NCBI GenBank assembly: GCA_034667225.1
Contig: JAXDKG010000036.1
Location: 62,001 to 126,000 of the forward strand
Length of the DNA stretch: 64,000 nt
Direction of reading: 5' to 3'
From: DATMER01 sp034667225
GTDB taxonomy: Bacteria; Acidobacteriota; Thermoanaerobaculia; Multivoradales; UBA5704
Shown here: in pieces, positions 40,242-48,978 of the stretch
Layout: the number at the start of each line of letters is the position of its first letter
How positions within the stretch are numbered: the first letter of the stretch is position 1
Translations under genes and position numbers: made by a program
The notes under the pieces: generated by a model
Told to the model about the DNA's origin: nothing
Seen by the model: only the letters and a program-made list of their open reading frames with translations
Database searches by the model: none

Positions 40242-40910
40242 GTGACCTCGACCCGCATCCCCAGAAAGCTCGATCCGGCCGAGATCCGGGTGCTCGGCTC
40301 GCTCCTGGAGAAGGAGCAGACGACCCCGGAGGCCTACCCGCTGACGGTGAACTCCCTCCTGCTTGCCTGCAACCAGAAGACGAACCGCGAGCCCGTCATG
40401 GACCTGACCGAGGGTCAGGTCATCGAGGCCCTGGAGCGCCTGCGCCAGGAGGTGCTCGTCTGGAGGACCGAGGGGGCGCGCAGCGAGAAGTGGCAGCAGA
40501 GCGTGGTCCGCCGCTGGGGTCTGGACCGGGCGGGCAAGGCGCTGATGACGCTGCTCCTCCTGCGCGGCCCGCAGACGCCGGGCGAACTTCGCACCCGCAG
40601 CGAGCGCATGCATCCCTTCGCCTCGGTCGAAGAGGTCGAGGAGGCGCTGCAGCGCATGGCCAACATAGATGAGCCGCTCGTCTTGGAGCTGCCCCGCCGC
40701 CCCGGCCAGAAGGAGATCCGCTGGACCCATCTGGTCGGCGACGTGGTGGAGCCAGCCTCTCCCCGGGGCCGGGCCGCCACCCCAATCCCCGAGCCGGAGC
40801 TCCCGGCCGGCCCCCTCCCCGGAGCGCTCTCCACCCGCGTCGCGAAGCTCGAGGAGATCGTCGCGAAGCTCGCCGAGGACGTGGAATTGCTGAAGTCGCT
40901 TCTGAGCTGA
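40242..40910 (+). CDS. YceH-family (DUF480) winged-helix protein
   Basis: A 222-residue protein from GTG 40242. LDPAEIRVLGSLLEKEQTTPEAYPLTVNSLLLACNQKTNREPV is the family signature, then two winged-helix units, WGLDRAGKALMTLLLLRGPQTPGELRTRSERMHPF and a C-terminal coiled coil (RVAKLEEIVAKLAEDVELLKSLL). YceH proteins are conserved across Gram-negative bacteria; the role is unsettled. Confidence 0.95.
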   Translation: MTSTRIPRKLDPAEIRVLGSLLEKEQTTPEAYPLTVNSLLLACNQKTNREPVMDLTEGQVIEALERLRQEVLVWRTEGARSEKWQQSVVRRWGLDRAGKALMTLLLLRGPQTPGELRTRSERMHPFASVEEVEEALQRMANIDEPLVLELPRRPGQKEIRWTHLVGDVVEPASPRGRAATPIPEPELPAGPLPGALSTRVAKLEEIVAKLAEDVELLKSLLS

Positions 40911-41039
40911 AAGGAAAAAGAACAAAGCTCCGGTCCGGTGTCCTTGAGGTCCTTGGGCCCGAGTAGTTGTATCCTGTCGTCAGTCTTGCGCATCTCCGCA
41001 ACTCCGGCTCGCGAGAGCCTTGTCCAGGGAGAGTGAGCC

Positions 41040-41633
41040 ATGCGAAAGAGCCTCATCCTTGGTTCCGTCCTGCTGGCGCTGGCTGCTTGCCAGCCAACCG
41101 CTGAGGAACCGGAGCCAGCCGCCGCGGCCTCCGACCAGCCGGCTGCCGCCTCCGAGCCCGCCGCCGTCCCCGCGTCCGATACTCCTGCCGCAACCGTCTC
41201 CGAGCCGGCCCCGGCCGCCCCTCCGGGCGCAATACCTGCGGCGGCAGGCACCGTCCTCGCCAGCCAGGAGACGAACTGGAAGGGGGTCGTGGCCGAGGTC
41301 ACCGAGTTCCGCCGCAAGGGGAACACGCTCACCGCCAAGGTCCGCCTGCGCAACCAGGGGAGCGAGAAGATTCAGCCCGAGGTCAACTACAAAGAGGTCT
41401 ACCTGATGGACCTCGGCGCTGGAAAGAAGTACGAGGTGCTCCAGGACGAGAAGGGCGCCTACATTGCCGGCTTGAAGTCGGGCTGGAACGACCGCTGGTA
41501 CGGCGAGCTCGCTCCGGGCGAGAGCTACACGATATGGGTGAAGTTCCCGGCGCCGCCCGCGGAGGTCAAGTCGGTCACCCTGCAGGTCCCCGGCGTGCCG
41601 CCGTTCGAGGACCTGGCGATCCAGGACTCCTGA
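41040..41633 (+). CDS. Lipoprotein with a low-complexity linker and beta-rich domain
   Basis: A 197-residue lipoprotein (MRKSLILGSVLLALAACQPT, lipobox LAAC). Residues 22-70 are Ala/Pro/Glu-rich. The C-terminal beta domain (TNWKGVVAEVTEFRRKGNTLTAKVRLRNQGSEKIQPEVNYKEVYLMDL...) resembles small Ig-like domains that read buried ligands. The OmpA-like gene begins three bases after its stop, so the two work together at the cell envelope, perhaps as an outer-membrane/peptidoglycan pair. Confidence 0.7.
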   Translation: MRKSLILGSVLLALAACQPTAEEPEPAAAASDQPAAASEPAAVPASDTPAATVSEPAPAAPPGAIPAAAGTVLASQETNWKGVVAEVTEFRRKGNTLTAKVRLRNQGSEKIQPEVNYKEVYLMDLGAGKKYEVLQDEKGAYIAGLKSGWNDRWYGELAPGESYTIWVKFPAPPAEVKSVTLQVPGVPPFEDLAIQDS

Positions 41634-41635
41634 TC

Positions 41636-42253
41636 ATGGCCTCCCGGACGGCTCTCATCACGGCAGCGGCGCTGCTGGTCCTGCCGGGTCTGTCCCGGGC
41701 CGCGGACCCGTCCTATGCCGATGCCTGGGACCCGGCCGCGCAGGCCGCGGCCGAAGCCGCGGCCGCGAAGCTGGGAACGAAGCGGGCGCTCGACGTGGTG
41801 CCCTCGGTGCTGGAGATCCGCGGCCTCCAGTCCGGCATCGTGTCCACCGTGCAGGAGGTCCGGCAGGCCATGCGGAGCCTTGGAGCGACGGAGACGGACC
41901 TCGAGATCCGGGTGGAGCTGCCGGCGGATGTCCTCTTCGACTTCGACAAGGCCGACATCCGCTCCGATGCGGCCAGCGCCCTGGCGCAGCTCGCCACCCT
42001 AATCCGCGCCTATCCTTCCGGCAGCGCGACTCTCGAAGGCCATACCGATTCCAAGGGGGACGACGCGTACAATCAGCGCCTCTCCGAGCAGCGGGCCGGG
42101 TCGGTCAAGCGCTGGCTCGTGGAGCGCGAGGGGATCGACGCGGGCCGGCTCACCCCCCGGGGCTGGGGGGAGCGCAAGCCGGTCGCGGGCAATGAGGACG
42201 ACGCCGGGCGCCAGCGCAACCGGCGCGTCGAGGTCGTAATCCGCAAGCAGTGA
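41636..42253 (+). CDS. OmpA-family peptidoglycan-binding protein
   Basis: A 205-residue exported protein (MASRTALITAAALLVLPGLSRAAD). The OmpA C-terminal domain covers 95-205: LPADVLFDFDKADIRSDAASALAQLA, LEGHTDSKGDDAYNQRLSEQRAGSVKRWLVEREGID, and GRQRNRRVEVVIRK at the end. It anchors the outer membrane to peptidoglycan. It lacks a beta-barrel and a lipobox. It is translated close to the lipoprotein before it. Confidence 0.9.
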   Translation: MASRTALITAAALLVLPGLSRAADPSYADAWDPAAQAAAEAAAAKLGTKRALDVVPSVLEIRGLQSGIVSTVQEVRQAMRSLGATETDLEIRVELPADVLFDFDKADIRSDAASALAQLATLIRAYPSGSATLEGHTDSKGDDAYNQRLSEQRAGSVKRWLVEREGIDAGRLTPRGWGERKPVAGNEDDAGRQRNRRVEVVIRKQ

Positions 42254-42286
42254 GCTTCTTCTTCTGATCGTCAACGGAGGGTCTGC

Positions 42287-42961
42287 ATGTACGACAAGCT
42301 TTCGACGTCTCTACTCGCCGAGTTCATCGGCACCTTCGCCCTGATCTTCATCGGGGCCGGGGCCGGCGCGCTCGCTGCCGACGGTGGCGGGCTGGTGGGG
42401 GTCGCGCTCGCCCACGGCTTGGTGATCGTGGCCTTCGCCTACGCCTACGGCCACATCTCGGGGACCCACATCAACCCGGCGGTGACGCTGGGCGTCTGGG
42501 CCGCGGGCAAGATCGACACGACCCGCGCGCTCGCCTACGTGGCCGTTCAGCTCCTGGGCGGCATCGTGGGCGCGGGCGTCCTCTCCTGGGTGCTCGGCGC
42601 ACGCGGGGGGAGCCTCGGCGCCACGGTCCTGGCCGACGGCGTCAGCCCCGCCCAGGGACTGGTGCTGGAGCTGATCCTGACCTTCTTCCTGGTCAACACG
42701 ATCATGAACGCCGGCATCAGCGGCAAGGCCACGATCCCCGCCGGCCTCGCCATCGGCCTGACTCTGACCTTCTGCATCCTCATGGGCGGTCCGCTGACCG
42801 GCGCCAGCCTCAACCCGGCGCGCACCCTCGGCCCGGCGCTCGTGACCGGCAACTTCGCCGACATCTGGCTCTACTTCGTGGGGCCGATCGCGGGCGGAAT
42901 GATCGCAGGGCTGCTCTACAAGACCGTATTCGAGGAGAGGAAGCCCCCGAGCGCCCGGTAG
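42287..42961 (+). CDS. Aquaporin (MIP family)
   Basis: A 224-residue channel with six spans and the two half-helices: GTHINPAVTLGVWAAGKID and SLNPARTLGPALVTG. GGAGGG precedes ATG 42287. The selectivity residues near the pore (H in AHGLVIV..., R in NPARTLG) favour water-selective aquaporin over glycerol facilitator. Confidence 0.95.
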   Translation: MYDKLSTSLLAEFIGTFALIFIGAGAGALAADGGGLVGVALAHGLVIVAFAYAYGHISGTHINPAVTLGVWAAGKIDTTRALAYVAVQLLGGIVGAGVLSWVLGARGGSLGATVLADGVSPAQGLVLELILTFFLVNTIMNAGISGKATIPAGLAIGLTLTFCILMGGPLTGASLNPARTLGPALVTGNFADIWLYFVGPIAGGMIAGLLYKTVFEERKPPSAR

Positions 42962-42962
42962 C

Positions 42963-44351
42963 TCATTCCGGTAACACGTCCGGCCACCAGCCGTCTGTCC
43001 GGTTCACTGGCAGGGGGCAGGTGGCATGGATGTGCAGCTCATGCAGCATCCTGTGGTCGTGCCTGAGGGCGAGGCCGAAGCTGTCCGAGCCGTCGTGGCC
43101 CGCGCAGCGGTAGTGCGTGCTGCCCAGGGGGATGAGCAGGAGGAGGAAGATCTCGGCCGCCGTATAGACCCACAGGCCGATCCACAGGCCGCGGGAGACC
43201 CGGCCGGCATGGCGGCTGCGGCCGAGGACCCCCGCCCAGAGCACCAGCGGCAGCACCGCGGCGTGGAGGACGATCAGCGCCTGCCACATCATGATCGTGG
43301 TCGGGGAGAGGGAGAAGACCACGACCGCGGCGACGAAGGTCCACTGCACGTATCCCTTGAGCCAGGTCCGGTCCGAAGCCCCCGCCGGCAGCTTCTTTCT
43401 CCAGTTCCTCCGCCAGAGCCGGATGTTGGCCAGGAGGGGGAGGACCAGGGTCAGGGGGAGCAGCACGCTGGCCACGGTGGAAACCTGCGCGCCCAGCCGC
43501 GCGCCCGCCTCCGGGTCGAGGAAGTCACCGAAGTCGAAGCGGAGCATCTTCTCCGACGCCGCCAGAGATGAGTAGCGGAACCAGTAGATGATCCCGCGTA
43601 GCAGGGGGAAGACGTAGAGGAGCCCCCGGCCGAGGAACCCCTTGTCCGCCTCGGTGAGGATGGCGGGCTGACGCATCAGGTCGAGCACCCAGGGGACCAG
43701 CGGAAGCGCGGCCAGCACCGCGCCGAGGATGCCGCCGGTCCAGTGCGGCTTGAAGTACCCCCGCCACCAGAGGAAGATGCTCGCGACCGCCAGCAGCAGG
43801 AACGACGCGTGGATCTGGAAGGCCAGCAGGAGCCCGGCGCCGAGCAGGAAGGACGGGACGAAGCGGGCGCGCTCGCGCTGAGTCCAGCAGGTCCACAGGT
43901 GGACCGCGCCGAACAGGAAGAGGTAGTTCGGGTTCCAGAGGAAGGCCGAGAAGTACATCCGCCACGGGTTCAGCCAGTAGAGGACGGAGAAGAGCACCCG
44001 TTCCCGCGGGCCGAAGACTCGGCGGAGCGTCCGGTCGAGGATCAGGTACGCGAGCACGTGGCAGAGCAGGATGACCAGGGTGGGGGCGCGGTGGTCCCGC
44101 CAGACCATCAGGGGGATGCCGACGAGCAGGCTGGTGATCCCGCCCGGAGCCTTGCCGCCGGTGGACATCGGATTGCCGTACGAGATCCAGTGGCCCTCGT
44201 CCGCGAGCAGCCATCCCCGGCCGAGGAGGTTGAGCTGGTCCCCTCCAACCTGGCTGCGCGCCACCATGAAGAGGGAGATGGCGAGCCCGAGGGCGAAGAA
44301 GGCCCAGGTCAGGCGCGAGGCGGAGCGGTCAGAGAGGTTGCGCAGGTTCAT
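42963..44351 (-). CDS. Polytopic membrane protein, GT-C-like
   Basis: A 462-residue protein with about 10-11 spans. ATG 44351 opens MNLRNLSDRSASRLTWAFFALGLAISLFMVARSQVGGDQLNLLGRGW. A first extracytoplasmic loop with an acidic residue (GGDQ) after span 1 and the many-helix layout fit GT-C glycosyltransferases (ArnT/PMT type). A C-terminal segment (HDGSDSFGLALRHDHRMLHELHIHATC) is His-rich. No sugar donor can be assigned. It converges on the aquaporin gene with one base between their ends. Confidence 0.6.
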   Translation of the reverse strand: MNLRNLSDRSASRLTWAFFALGLAISLFMVARSQVGGDQLNLLGRGWLLADEGHWISYGNPMSTGGKAPGGITSLLVGIPLMVWRDHRAPTLVILLCHVLAYLILDRTLRRVFGPRERVLFSVLYWLNPWRMYFSAFLWNPNYLFLFGAVHLWTCWTQRERARFVPSFLLGAGLLLAFQIHASFLLLAVASIFLWWRGYFKPHWTGGILGAVLAALPLVPWVLDLMRQPAILTEADKGFLGRGLLYVFPLLRGIIYWFRYSSLAASEKMLRFDFGDFLDPEAGARLGAQVSTVASVLLPLTLVLPLLANIRLWRRNWRKKLPAGASDRTWLKGYVQWTFVAAVVVFSLSPTTIMMWQALIVLHAAVLPLVLWAGVLGRSRHAGRVSRGLWIGLWVYTAAEIFLLLLIPLGSTHYRCAGHDGSDSFGLALRHDHRMLHELHIHATCPLPVNRTDGWWPDVLPE

Positions 44352-44406
44352 AGTTGGTCGGGGAATCGGGGAAGGATACACGCTGCCCGGCTGGTACAAT
44401 GCAACC

Positions 44407-44733
44407 ATGAGCCTGCCCCTCGCGATCGAGCCGCTCCCCCTGACCCCCGATGCGGACGGAGCCGTGCGGGTGGGTGGCACCCGGGTGACCCTCGACACCC
44501 TCGTCGAGGCCTTTCACGAAGGCCTCACAGCCGAGGAGATGGCCCAGCAGTACCCCAGCGTCACTCTGGCGGATATCTACGCGGTCATCGGGTACTACCT
44601 GCGTCGGCGGACCGAGGTGGAAGCCTACCTTGAGGAGCGTCTCCGAAAGGCGAGAGAGGTTCGGGAGCTGAACGAAGCCCGGACAGCCCCCCGAGGCATT
44701 CGCGAGAAGCTCCTCGCCCGCCGCCAACACTGA
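44407..44733 (+). CDS. DUF433 protein (VapB-like antitoxin family)
   Basis: A 108-residue protein: PLTPDADGAVRVGGTRVTLDTLVEAFHEGLTAEEMAQQYPSVTLADIYAVIGYYLRRRTEVEAYL. This is the DUF433 helix-turn-helix pattern. Such proteins are usually followed by a PIN-like DUF5615 toxin, but none follows here; the next gene runs on the other strand. It appears to be an orphan antitoxin or regulator. A TACAAT box lies 8 bases before the ATG. Confidence 0.85.
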   Translation: MSLPLAIEPLPLTPDADGAVRVGGTRVTLDTLVEAFHEGLTAEEMAQQYPSVTLADIYAVIGYYLRRRTEVEAYLEERLRKAREVRELNEARTAPRGIREKLLARRQH

Positions 44734-44760
44734 TCGGCCTTTCCATCTCCCTCTCCCTCC

Positions 44761-45360
44761 CTAAACATCCCCGAGCTCCAGCAACCCGAACAGCTCCGGC
44801 TTGTGGAAGTCGGCAGGGCTCGTGAGCGTCGGGGACCAGCAGGTGAATTCGGGAGCGCCGTCCCGCGGACGCTCCACCCGGTAGAAGTTCGCCCGCCAGA
44901 CTCTCGACGGTCTCTCCCAGGGGATCGACAGCTCCGCCCACCAATCCTGCCTCTCGGCTCCGCGTCCGACTTCCCAACGGAGCCCGGGGCAGTCCCAGGC
45001 GAGATCCGCGGTCATGTCCGCCCGCAGCCCGGTGGGGTTGTGGATGCGAGCGTCGAAGAGGACGCCGAGCGGGCTTACCTCGATCTCGACGTAGCGGACC
45101 GGATCCTCCTCCCCCGGGGCCAGGAAGACCTCCACCACTTCCTCCTGCCAGAGCGGATCGTCCCGTTGCCGGAACGTCCCCCAGGCGTCCCGGTCCTCGC
45201 AGTCGAACCGGACGTGGAGGGCCTCGTCGTCCCAGCAGAGCCGCACGATTGTGGCCTGCTCGGGCGCGCCGCTGCCGTCGGCCAGGGTGAGAGACGCCGA
45301 TGGGATCTCTTCCCATGGTTGACGCCGGGGGACGGTCCAGCGGGGGATGCCCATGGCCAT
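44761..45360 (-). CDS. Carbohydrate-binding (CBM9-like) domain protein
   Basis: A 199-residue protein with the CBM9-like fold: PEQATIVRLCWDDEALHVRFDCEDRDAWGTF, QEEVVEVFLAPGEEDPVRYVEIEVSPLGVLFDARI, and ELSIPWERPSRVWRANFYRVERPRDGAPEFTCWSPTLTSPADFHKPELFGLLEL. It lacks a signal peptide, so it may be cytosolic or its start is misjudged. Similar stand-alone proteins are common in this kind of genome, often without a known ligand. Confidence 0.85.
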   Translation of the reverse strand: MAMGIPRWTVPRRQPWEEIPSASLTLADGSGAPEQATIVRLCWDDEALHVRFDCEDRDAWGTFRQRDDPLWQEEVVEVFLAPGEEDPVRYVEIEVSPLGVLFDARIHNPTGLRADMTADLAWDCPGLRWEVGRGAERQDWWAELSIPWERPSRVWRANFYRVERPRDGAPEFTCWSPTLTSPADFHKPELFGLLELGDV

Positions 45361-45383
45361 ATACGGTAGACTGCCGCCGACCC

Positions 45384-46007
45384 ATGGGGAAGCCGTTTCT
45401 CACCGACGAGGCGAAGAAGGCGCTCACCGAGGCGGTGCGCGAGGTGGAGGCTTCCACCAGCGCCGAGCTGGTGGTGGCGGTCCGCGCCCGCTCGGGCTCG
45501 TACCTCCACGCGGACCTGATTGCCGGCATCGTGGTGGGGCTCGCCGCCCTCGCCTTCCTGCTCTTCTCCCATTGGGAGTTCGGGCTCCTCTGGTTCGTGA
45601 TCGATCCGCTCGTCGCCGGCCTTCTCGGCGGGCTGATCGCGTCCCGGTTCCCGGGGCTCCTCCGGTTGCTGACCCGCCCTGCGGTCCGCCGCGGTCTTGC
45701 CGAGACCGCCGCCCGCCGCCTGTTCCTGGAGAAGCGCGTCCATGGCACGACTGGGCGGACCGGCTTCCTCCTCTACGTCTCCGTCCTGGAACGGGAGGCG
45801 GTGGTGGTGACCGATCTCGGGCTCGAGGCCCTGGCCGCGACCGAGTCGTGGCAGCGGGCCATCGGCGCCATCGAAGCCGGGGTGCGACAGGGAGAGGACG
45901 GCGTCCGGATCGCGGAGAGGGTGAGGGCCCTCGCTCACATCTGCGGCCCGGCCTTGCCTCGGGCCGATGACGACGTCGACGAGCTGGCGAACGAGGTGTG
46001 CGAGTGA
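45384..46007 (+). CDS. TPM-domain membrane protein
   Basis: A 207-residue protein: GKPFLTDEAKKALTEAVREVEASTSAELVVAVRARSGSY at the front, two spans (about 50-70 and 75-95), and a second TPM-like half with TGFLLYVSVLEREAVVVTDLGLEALAATESWQ. It occurs as a coupled pair with the next gene, as in other bacteria, probably for membrane-protein quality control. The stop overlaps the next start. Confidence 0.85.
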   Translation: MGKPFLTDEAKKALTEAVREVEASTSAELVVAVRARSGSYLHADLIAGIVVGLAALAFLLFSHWEFGLLWFVIDPLVAGLLGGLIASRFPGLLRLLTRPAVRRGLAETAARRLFLEKRVHGTTGRTGFLLYVSVLEREAVVVTDLGLEALAATESWQRAIGAIEAGVRQGEDGVRIAERVRALAHICGPALPRADDDVDELANEVCE

Positions 46008-47470
46008 GGCGCTTCGCCTGGCTGGCGATCGCCGTCCTACTCCTCGCTCCGGCCCTGGCGATCGCCCGTCCGGGAGGAGGAGAAGGCTACGGCGGCGGTG
46101 GCGGCGACGGCGGGGGGGATGGCGCGGGCGAACTGGTCTTCTTCCTGCTCCGGCTCTGGATCGAATTCGTCATCCACTACCCGGCGATCGGCATCCCCGT
46201 GACCATTGCGGGCATCGTCGCCTTTCTGGTCTGGAAGAAGCGGCGGGGCCAGGCGGGTTCCCAGAACTGGGACCTCACGCCGCAGCATGTGGCGCCGCCG
46301 ACCCGCCCGCGCTCCGCCGACCTCGACGCCATCCGGCAGCTCGATCCGAAGTTCTCGGTCGTGCTGTTCGAGGATTTCGCCTATGCCCTCTATGCCCGGG
46401 CGCACCAGGCGCGGACCGACCGCCGGGCCTTAGACGGCCTCGCTCCCTACCTGAGCGCGGCGGCGCGCGACCATCTCCAGCAGCGTCCGCCGGCCGGAGC
46501 CCCGGTGACGAGCGCGGTGGTCGGAGCCATGCGCGTCCTCCACCTAGCCTTTCCCCAGGGTTGGATCCAGGTCGGCCTGGAGTTCGAGTCCAACCTGACG
46601 GTAGGGGAAGGTGGCCAGTACGTGAGGGAGCGGTGGAGCCTGGTCCGGAGCGCCACGGCGCAGACTAAGCCGCCGGAGCTGGTGAAGAGCTTCAAGTGCC
46701 CGAACTGCGGCGCGCCCTTCGACCCGGCCGGCGCGGCGGCGGGCGACCGCTGCGGCTTCTGCGGCGAGGTCGTGTCCGGAGGCCGGTTCGACTGGACCGT
46801 GCAGAGCATCGAGGTTCTCAAGGTCGAGGCGCGCCCGCCGTCCCTTGTGAGCACGGTGCAGGAGGTGGGCACCTCCTGGCCGACCGTCTACCATCCGCAG
46901 GTCCAGCCACGCCGCGCCGAGCTGCTGGCGGACGACCCGGCGACCACGGACGAAGCCCTGGGCGCGCGCCTCCGCCTGGTCTACGAGCAGCTCAACGCCG
47001 CCTGGACCGCGCTCGACCTCCGGCCCGCCCGCCCGTTCGTCTCGGACGGCCTCTTCGACTATCTCCAGTATTGGATCGCAGCCTACCAGCGGCAGGGGCT
47101 GCGCAACGTCCTCGAAGGGATGCGGATGACCGAGTGGACGATCGCCAAGATCGTGCGCGACGCCCACTTCGACTCGATCACCTTCCGCATCTGGGGGAGC
47201 GGCCGGGACTACACGGTGAGGCAGGCGGACGGCCAGACCGTCTCGGGCAACCCGAAGCAGGACCGCCTCTACTCCGAGTACTGGACCCTGATCCGCGCCG
47301 CCGGAGTCCACGCCGCCCCGCGGGCCGACCGGAGCTGCCCCAACTGCGGCGCCCCCGTCGACCAGGTGAACATGGCGGGAGAGTGCGGCCACTGCGGAGC
47401 CAAGATCACCCGCGGCGACTTTGACTGGGTGCTCTCCAAGATCGAGCAGGACGACTCGTACTCGGGCTGA
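46004..47470 (+). CDS. Tim44-like protein with two zinc ribbons
   Basis: A 488-residue protein from GTG 46004, overlapping the TPM stop; the GTG at 45998 is too close to the GAGG site. It has a signal peptide (MRRFAWLAIAVLLLAPALAIARP), a Gly-rich linker, a membrane span (about 65-82), a Tim44-like domain (DPKFSVVLFEDFAYALYARAHQA), then a zinc ribbon (CPNCGAPFDPAG...CGFCGE). A second Tim44-like domain (about 310-430) and a second ribbon (CPNCGAPVDQVNMAGECGHCG) close it. Two Tim44-type units in one chain are unusual but match repeated pairs in related genomes. It likely supports membrane-protein folding with its TPM partner. Confidence 0.8.
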   Translation: MRRFAWLAIAVLLLAPALAIARPGGGEGYGGGGGDGGGDGAGELVFFLLRLWIEFVIHYPAIGIPVTIAGIVAFLVWKKRRGQAGSQNWDLTPQHVAPPTRPRSADLDAIRQLDPKFSVVLFEDFAYALYARAHQARTDRRALDGLAPYLSAAARDHLQQRPPAGAPVTSAVVGAMRVLHLAFPQGWIQVGLEFESNLTVGEGGQYVRERWSLVRSATAQTKPPELVKSFKCPNCGAPFDPAGAAAGDRCGFCGEVVSGGRFDWTVQSIEVLKVEARPPSLVSTVQEVGTSWPTVYHPQVQPRRAELLADDPATTDEALGARLRLVYEQLNAAWTALDLRPARPFVSDGLFDYLQYWIAAYQRQGLRNVLEGMRMTEWTIAKIVRDAHFDSITFRIWGSGRDYTVRQADGQTVSGNPKQDRLYSEYWTLIRAAGVHAAPRADRSCPNCGAPVDQVNMAGECGHCGAKITRGDFDWVLSKIEQDDSYSG

Positions 47471-47530
47471 TCCCGTCCTGCCGCCCATTCGCAGCATCCC
47501 GGGCTCCGGCGGCAGCGGCTCAAGGTCATT

Positions 47531-47740
47531 ATGCTCCGAATCGAGACTTAGCAGGCTCGGCTTGCTCCCAAGATGCTCCGAAACGGACGTTAGATGCTCC
47601 GAATCGTGCACGAGTAGCTGCGACTCACTTTCGAGATGCTGCAACTCACCCCCGAGTCGCAGCATCTCGACCCCGAGCGGCAGCCGCGCGCGCTCGTTTC
47701 GGAGCATATCTGTCCCGTGCGGGCCTGCTGGACCTCCGGA
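47531..47740. repeat. Second tandem array with exact 21-bp period
   Basis: Ten imperfect units of exactly 21 bp start at 47531, 47552, 47573, 47594, 47615, 47636, 47657, 47678, 47699 and 47720. The better ones begin ATGCTCCGAA or ATGCTGC.A., and some copies are inverted (TCGCAGCATC, TCGGAGCAT). The core differs from the array at 12318, but the period is the same. It lies between the Tim44-like gene and the ATPase gene. Read on the minus strand, one frame gives leucine-rich heptads (DSEHLTS, VSEHLGS). It is not CRISPR because there are no spacers. Confidence 0.8.
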
Positions 47741-47759
47741 TGCTGCGAATGATGGGGGC

Positions 47760-48938
47760 TCATGTAGTTGCCAAGCGGTCAAGAAGCACCCGCAACGGGG
47801 CCACGGTGACGCCCTCCCGGAGCGGATACGGCTCCGCAACCGGCGCGACGACCCAGGCTTCGTCGATGCTCAGGTCGTCGAGGGCGCTCCAGAATCCGCG
47901 CGACACCGTGGGGGCCGTGGAGACCTTGCACTCGACGGCGATGCGCCGCCGGCCCCGCTCCAGAATGAGGTCGACCTCCGCTCCCGCGGCGGTGCGATAG
48001 AAGCCACACTGCCAGCCGGGCAGGGCGGCGATGACGTTCTCGATCACCAGCCCCTCCCACGACGTGCCGCAGGCCGGATGCGCCAGCAGGTCGTCGAGGC
48101 TGTCGATCTGGAGCAGGCTGTGCAGGATGCCCGAGTCCCGGAGATAGACCTTCGGCGACTTGACGATCCGCTTCTTCAGGTTGGCGGCGAAAGGCTCCAG
48201 AAGGCGCACCATGAACGTCTGGGTGAGCAGATCGAGATAGGAGCGCACCGTGGTATGGCTCACTCCAAGGGCCGCGCCAAGTTGAGAGCCGTTGGGCATC
48301 TGCCCATGGAGATGGGCCAGCATGCGCCAGAGGCGATGGAGCGTCGCGGCCGGGACGTTGAAGCCGAGCTGCGGGATGTCGCGTTCGAGGAACGTTCGGG
48401 TGAAGCTGTCGCGCCAGGCGCGGCTGCTCTCCTCGCTCGGGGCGAGGAAGCTGCGGGGAAACCCTCCCCGGAACCAGAGGCGGGGGAGCACTCCCGGGTC
48501 GTCAGAGGGCAGCTCGTTCGCCAGGAACGGCGTCAGCTCCAGGTAGGTGATCCGGCCGGCCAGCGTCTCGGAGGTCTGCCGGAGGAGGTCGCGCGAGGCG
48601 GAGCCCAGGAGAAGGAACTGCGCATTGCGCCTCTCCTCGTCGGACAGACTGCGCAAGAGAGGAAAGATCTCCGGGACCCTCTGGATCTCGTCGAGGCAGA
48701 AGAGAGAGGCGGTCCCCTGGGAACGGTGCAGGTTGAAGAAGAGCTCGGGATCGCGGAGCTTGCCCAGATCCGAAGGCCGCTCCAGGTCCAGGTAGACGAC
48801 GCCGGGATGGCCACCGACCGTCTCCTGGACCAGAGTGGTCTTGCCGCACTGGCGCGGACCCAGGATCGCCACGATGGGGAAATCCGCCAGCCGCGCCTCG
48901 ATCAGCTTCTGGATCTTCCGAGGGATGTAACCACGCAT
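47760..48938 (-). CDS. AAA_14/DUF4143 P-loop ATPase
   Basis: A 392-residue protein. Walker A is AILGPRQCGKTTL, Walker B is ASLFCLDEIQRVPEIF, and sensor-like LLGSASRDLLRQ follows. The DUF4143 domain covers the second half: WEGLVIENVIAALPGWQCGFYRTAAGAEVDLILERGRRRIAVECKVSTAP, with the PD-(D/E)XK-like core E-x-D...E-x-K. The family is abundant and poorly understood, with a possible nuclease-like C-terminal half. The reading is intact, and a compact promoter with a dyad precedes it. Its stop lies 20 bases past the 21-bp array. Confidence 0.9.
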   Translation of the reverse strand: MRGYIPRKIQKLIEARLADFPIVAILGPRQCGKTTLVQETVGGHPGVVYLDLERPSDLGKLRDPELFFNLHRSQGTASLFCLDEIQRVPEIFPLLRSLSDEERRNAQFLLLGSASRDLLRQTSETLAGRITYLELTPFLANELPSDDPGVLPRLWFRGGFPRSFLAPSEESSRAWRDSFTRTFLERDIPQLGFNVPAATLHRLWRMLAHLHGQMPNGSQLGAALGVSHTTVRSYLDLLTQTFMVRLLEPFAANLKKRIVKSPKVYLRDSGILHSLLQIDSLDDLLAHPACGTSWEGLVIENVIAALPGWQCGFYRTAAGAEVDLILERGRRRIAVECKVSTAPTVSRGFWSALDDLSIDEAWVVAPVAEPYPLREGVTVAPLRVLLDRLATT

Positions 48939-48940
48939 TT

Positions 48941-48973
48941 TGAAAGTCTAGCTTTCATTTTGCATGGTTACAA
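48941..48973 (-). promoter_or_regulatory. Candidate promoter and operator-like dyad for the ATPase gene
   Basis: On the minus strand TTGTAA and TAGACT are 17 bases apart and end just before the ATG at 48938. A dyad, TGAAAG-N5-CTTTCA (48941-48957), covers the -10 region, suggesting control at this site. The stretch is much more AT-rich than its surroundings. Confidence 0.4.
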
Positions 48974-48978
48974 GTGAC

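Noticed and set aside
47531..47740. CRISPR array
   Set aside because: No spacers; units are imperfect and partly inverted.
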